A stretch of DNA of 64,000 nucleotides from Heterobilharzia americana (taxonomy: Eukaryota > Platyhelminthes > Trematoda > Strigeidida > Schistosomatidae), in NCBI GenBank assembly GCA_944470555.2, contig OX104128.1, positions 3,100,001 through 3,164,000 of the forward strand. The letters are read 5' to 3'. Made by a program: the position numbers and the translations under genes. Position 1 is the first letter of the stretch, and each line of letters opens with the position of its first letter. The notes under the pieces are model-generated. The model did not search any database. It was given only the letters and a program-made list of their open reading frames with translations, and was not told the origin of the DNA. Positions 55,301 through 61,300 of this stretch are shown here, piece by piece.

Positions 55301-58300
55301 GTCGAGGGTGACATGGAGGAGATCGTGTGAGGAAGATATGAAGGCTTGTAGGCAGTTGTGGAGCCAAGTTCAAAAGACAGAGGAGAAGAGAGTGAAATGG
55401 CGACAAGCTACTGAAGCCTTTTGTTTCAAGGGACAAAAAAAGGTACGAATCATAGCGTATACAGTTTCGTTTTCGTGTATTTTGTTCGGTATCCATCAAT
55501 TCAGCATATTAGCTTTTCTTCTTATTTCAAGACTGTATTTAGTCCCCCTTAGTTTGCATAACACGTGTACTATCGTCTTATGAACTTATAAATACGTCAT
55601 TCCCTTTTTTATATCAAGCGTATTCATGCATCTTTAATACCTGACCGTGGCTTGCCTTCTACTCAACTTTTCATTGTAGTTAATGTATTTTCTTGACTTA
55701 ATTATTAGACAATGCCTTTGATAGGGTTGAAAAAACACTAAAATACTCCATGATTTGGGGCTTACAGTTTCATTATTAAATGTTATTACTTATTCAAGTA
55801 GTATAGTATTCTAGACAAATTTTTGACTTTGAGGTTTTACACAAAATTGAGGCTTTAGTTTCATATTGCTCAAGTTTTATTTATACGTTTGATCTTTAAG
55901 TCCTTAGATGATTTCTACACGGTTTTCGTATATAAGTGAAATCTTATTTCACCATTTAAACAGGTAATTATGAAATATATACATAAAATTATCAATATAT
56001 ACACGTGGTAATTAATTTTCGACTTTTGATATCCATTTGATAATAATAATAATAATAATTGATAAAGCTTTAAAGTTGTAAGCTGAGTAAACAGTTTAGT
56101 GACCCAACTAAGGGCTTAGTTAACTAAAAATTTGATCACTATGCTACTTGAAAAAGTATGAATTATTTAAGAGTTTTATTTGGCTAGGAAAAATGTTAAC
56201 AATGTTATTAATATGATAGTATAAGTAAAAGAATAAATGATAGGCCAACGGGCAGAACCTCGAAGACAAGTGCATTCACCGGTTCAAGTTGCCATACTTT
56301 AGGTAAATAGGAAAAAACTGATATCAAAGTAGAAGAAAGACAAATGAAAGCTGTTAGTAGGTTAGAAGCAATCGGCAGGTAACTCTGAACCTAGGTTTCG
56401 TTGGCACTCGTCATCAAAGCGTATCCGCAACTTCGACGAAACTGATGTCCCACGCAAGATCTGAGCTTGCACCACCCAGTGTTGTAGTAAACGACTTTAT
56501 CACTGACCTACTGATTACTCTCACGTGACCAATCAATACACAAATGAAAAATTACCTATCACTAATCAATTGCTTCATTTCAACTTATGAATTTGTTCAA
56601 CATATTACACTATCAGCTTTATTTTGATGTTCTGTTGGTAAGAAGGTCAGGTGGAACCCCAGAGCGAAGTGTTTATAGAAAGCCAACATCAAAAAGTCAA
56701 TATACGCACTTCTTTAGTGCTGTACCCTCCAAAACAGAAGGAACCTAGTGAAATGCTTAGCATACCGTGCCTCAGTTATTTGCTCAGAGGATGCTACAAA
56801 GGAAGAGTGCGCCACCATCCGTGAACTGCTTAGTAGGAATGGCTACCCAGACAAGTTTGTAACTAAGCACATGAATATTATGAGGGTTAAGAAAACAATG
56901 CCAACAGTTCCTAAAAGCAAATCTTCTTGAAGCTGCAATTTAAGAGTGACATTGCCAGTGAGATCATCACACAACGCATAAAAAGAGTCTTGCATAAAGC
57001 ATTCCCAGCCGCTAAATTATGTCCAGCCTTCTAGAACCGCCCAATTCTAGGTGCAAAGACAAACTGCCTGATTCTGCCAATTCTATGCGAATTTATCAAT
57101 TCAACTGCTACTGTGGAGCTAGTTGCATTGAGCGTGCAATGAGGCAGTTCCATCATCGAATTTCTGAGCACCACCCATCATGGTTGAACAAGGGACACAT
57201 TAGAACTATAAAGAGCTGCATACTTGCACACTTAGTTGACACAGGAGATCAAGTGGTTACGAGAAAAGCCTTCAAAATCATCCATTAGATTCCAATTAAT
57301 TTACCTCATGGATAATGCACTCGGTTACTTCACATAGCAGAGGCGATTGCAGCCCACCTTCACAAATCTAGCCTTTGTATCCAAAGAAGTTTGTTCGACC
57401 ACTTTCATTACTGTGGTCGTCAACATGATGTAGCTTCTACGTTCACTATGTACACCTATTCCCCTTTTTCTTTCTATCAATATTCATTTAGTTTCTTATT
57501 AATACGTAATCGCTTATTCTGGATGACTGAACACTCATCAAAAATCACTGCATTGTTCAGAGACTTGGCGCGTTACGAAAAGCATTTCCAACAAACTACA
57601 GACATTCATCAACAACTGCCTACACTGCCTGAATACTGCAGATCAGATGGCCAGAAAGAATAAGCAACAAGGAACTCACTCTGGCTGGCAACGAACCAAC
57701 CAACAACCTATCATTCAACAAATAAGCAGTAGTAGGAAGTGGAGATAGATTAGGCATACACTGAGAAAACCATTCGGGGACATCACGCGCCAGGCCAGTC
57801 TCTCGAGTGGGACCCAGATAGGAAACGATGAGTTGGGCATCGATGCTGAGGTTGACATATAGGAGATGGTGTGAGGAAGAAATAAAAGCTTGTTGGCAGT
57901 CGTAGAGCGAGGTTCAAATGATTGCAGATAGAGTGCGGAGTGAAATGGAGACGTGTTACTGAAGCCCTATATTCCACTAGGAACCCAAGGGACAAATAGT
58001 AATCATAAATTAAAAAGCTGAATGTATGATTTATAATATATGTTTTGTAATGGAAATGTGTAGGTCGAGCCTGACATAAATACCACCCTAGACAATTGTA
58101 ATCTATGAACAGTACTGAAGGTAAGAACTTTTCTCCAACTTTAAAGGTGAATTCAGTAACTTTACGTCTTGATAAGTTACTATACTCTTTTGAACAACAA
58201 AATACTTGATTTCCTTCGATTCACACTAAAGTTCATCAATTAATATTATTCAATACTAGTTTTTTGCTATACTATTACTTAAAATTTGATATCAAACAAG

Positions 58301-61300
58301 GTAATCCACTTTTCTTTCAAATGAAAGTCATTAACTAACCGATAGATGCTACCTTCACGTGGTGGTCGGGCTTGCATTTCACAATGACCCAACAAGCTAT
58401 GCTGGTGGAACACTTGTTCTCTCGAGGTCCTACCATACCAAAAAGGTCTGTTGGATAGTAATTAGACGAAAAGCAATTACCGTTGTGGTGTAAATTACTA
58501 CACTATGATGGGGGTCTGAGGGTGAAGTCGTACTGTTGCTAGCTGGATGGGGTGTTACAGCAGTAAGGTGTTCCCCTTGCATGACCAGCAGTGCCATGCT
58601 GATGCTGCCTTCTCAGTGAAGGGGGGGGAGGTTAGAAAAGGTCGGCCCCAAAAATAACACACTTGAACATACCCCACCCTACAGTCTGCCGGGGCGGCGG
58701 TGTTAGTTCATTTGTCATTTCCTTTCGACCATCCGGTTCCAAAACAACCATACACAAAAGTCTGAGGGTGACAGGCCTCAAGTTGATATCCAATGGGCTC
58801 TGCTGTCACACAAATCTCTTTCAGGTACTTTAAGAAGAAATAGCCTTCCACGGTGTGGGCAACTGGGAAATATCAATCGCCCTCACAACTCTGTCAGCAC
58901 TCAAGTTTCCTCATGAACTAAATGATTAAGAATTTGAAGTAGAACAAGTAAGCACAGAAGAGAAACTAATCTATCACAATCTTCAATAAGATCGAGTTGG
59001 AAAGTCATCGAGCTAGAAACATTCCATAGAGATTTGGTTTAAATGTCAAAAAATTGATATGATATGATACATATAAACGACTTACAATCTCTTGGATAAT
59101 GTATCATCTGTTTTATTGTTTGTTCACATGTATCAAAATACATTTCGCACAGATGAAACACTTTATCACGATTTATTTCATTCAACTAAACAAAGTTAGT
59201 AAAACATAAATTTTTTAAATAAAACATTACAAGAACTTTTCAGTTAGTTAAGAACAAAACAATAAAAAGACGTAAATTGTCTGAACTGCGTAATGTATTT
59301 GCTCTACATATTTCAAACTGTCTGATTACACACGTTTTTGTTCTAGATATTTATATGAAAATAGTAATGATGGATAGTGGCTAGTAGTGAAATCTAGGAT
59401 GAGCACTTCGTCCTATTTGGGACTCATCAGCTGGATGTACCTACCTCTCAGTGAGTGATATTGTTCTCACTGGATTCGAACTCAGAACTAAACTCTGGCC
59501 AATATGTCAGTAGAGACTGATCAACCCGGTCCAATCAAAGATGGTATAATACAAGAATAATACTATTTATTTGAAAATTCATCAAGATTAGGGGTAAGAA
59601 AACGAAAAGAGGTTAAGTAGAAAGGTTAAATTAAAAGTGGAATAACAATGAAAATCAATACAGCAGAAATAAGAGTACACCGAACTTGGTTTTCATTATT
59701 ATTGTATTATTTGTCCCTTGGTTCCTAATAGAACGCAGAGATTCAGTAGCACGTCTCCAGTGCACTCTGTTCTCTGAAATCTTTTAAACCTCGCTCCACG
59801 ATAGCTCACAAGCTCTCATTTCTTCCTCTCACTATCTCCTCCATGTCACCCTCGGCACCGATACCCACTCATCGCTTCCCAACGGGATTCCACTCGACAC
59901 CCTGGCCTGACTTTTGATGCTCCCAGTCAGCCTTCTCAGTGTATGCCTAATCCATCTCCACTTTCTTCCGCATATTTATTGAGCGATAGGTTCTTAGTTA
60001 GTTCGTTGCCAGAGTTCCTTGTTGGTTTTCATAGTTGAGTTTATAAAAGGAAGATTTAATGTGATAACAAATTATTTATGAACAAACAAAGGTAATACAA
60101 ACTTCCTAATAGCCAAGGCTTCAACAAATTTAAGGATCCATCCCCAACATGTTTTGTGAATAGGTTTAAAAGAAGTAGCCACATTGATCCTGTTACCTGT
60201 CTCAACGATATGTTTCGCGATCGAAGAACCAAAGTTCATGGGTTCAGGTGATTTAATTCAATTACTTATTTAAAAGAAATTCTGGAAGAATTGACTAATT
60301 ATTAGTTTTTTTTTGCATCATACAATAGTAATAATAACAGCTACTGATACAGTTACCTTGTCCTGACAAGAAATACACTAACTGAGACGACAATATTTCA
60401 TCAGTGTCCTTAGATTAAGCTATGCAGTGTGCAGAGCGGAAAAAATTGGTTTGACTGTACTGATTAAGATTATTGTTATGTTCAAAAACATTCTAGTCGT
60501 CTATTGATCAACGAATACAGTAAAACTGTAGTTCTACAGCTGGTACTATCACTTCCTGATAAAAAATAGATCCATTTTACATTAGATTATAGATTCGTTT
60601 GTTCATCACCTAGTTAAGGCCTAACTTTAATTGACTGGTAAGTCAGTACTTGGCTAGGTGATCATATTTCTGCGAGATAATGACATAAATGAAAACAGAG
60701 TTCACAAAACATTTCTGGTGTTCAAAAGCATGCCATAAGCTCTTATAAAACTAAACAATAAGCTACCTGGTGTCTATAAATGTCTGTTGCACTAGATAGT
60801 CAAAAGTATGAATATAGCAATGTGGACTGATAACGAACAATGTGTGAAGAACAGTGTATTCAGTACTTAAAACAAAACAAAATATGGCTTTTGCTTCAAC
60901 AACTATACCGGGTTTTCGCCATTTAATCAAGGTCAGCCAATCAGAAACAGGATAGCCGCATCATCTTGGAGAGAACAGAGGATGCACTGAATTCAAAACT
61001 ACGACCGGAACAAGAAGGTTGGCTTCAGGAAGTACAAATCATGTGCGGACCAAATTGCAACACCAAACTACGCATCATCATACAACAGAGTATACAATGC
61101 CAGTCAACTCAACTCTACCTCAACTTCATCCACTTCCAAAAGGCTTTTCACAGCGTCGACCAACAAGCAATTCGGCTGGCAGCTGCTTCAACACTACGCA
61201 ATACCACAAACATTTATCAACCTCATTCAACAACTATGTGAAGACACCACATGACAAGTAATTCACAATGGGAAGCTCAGTGATGCCTTCGAGGTGAAGT

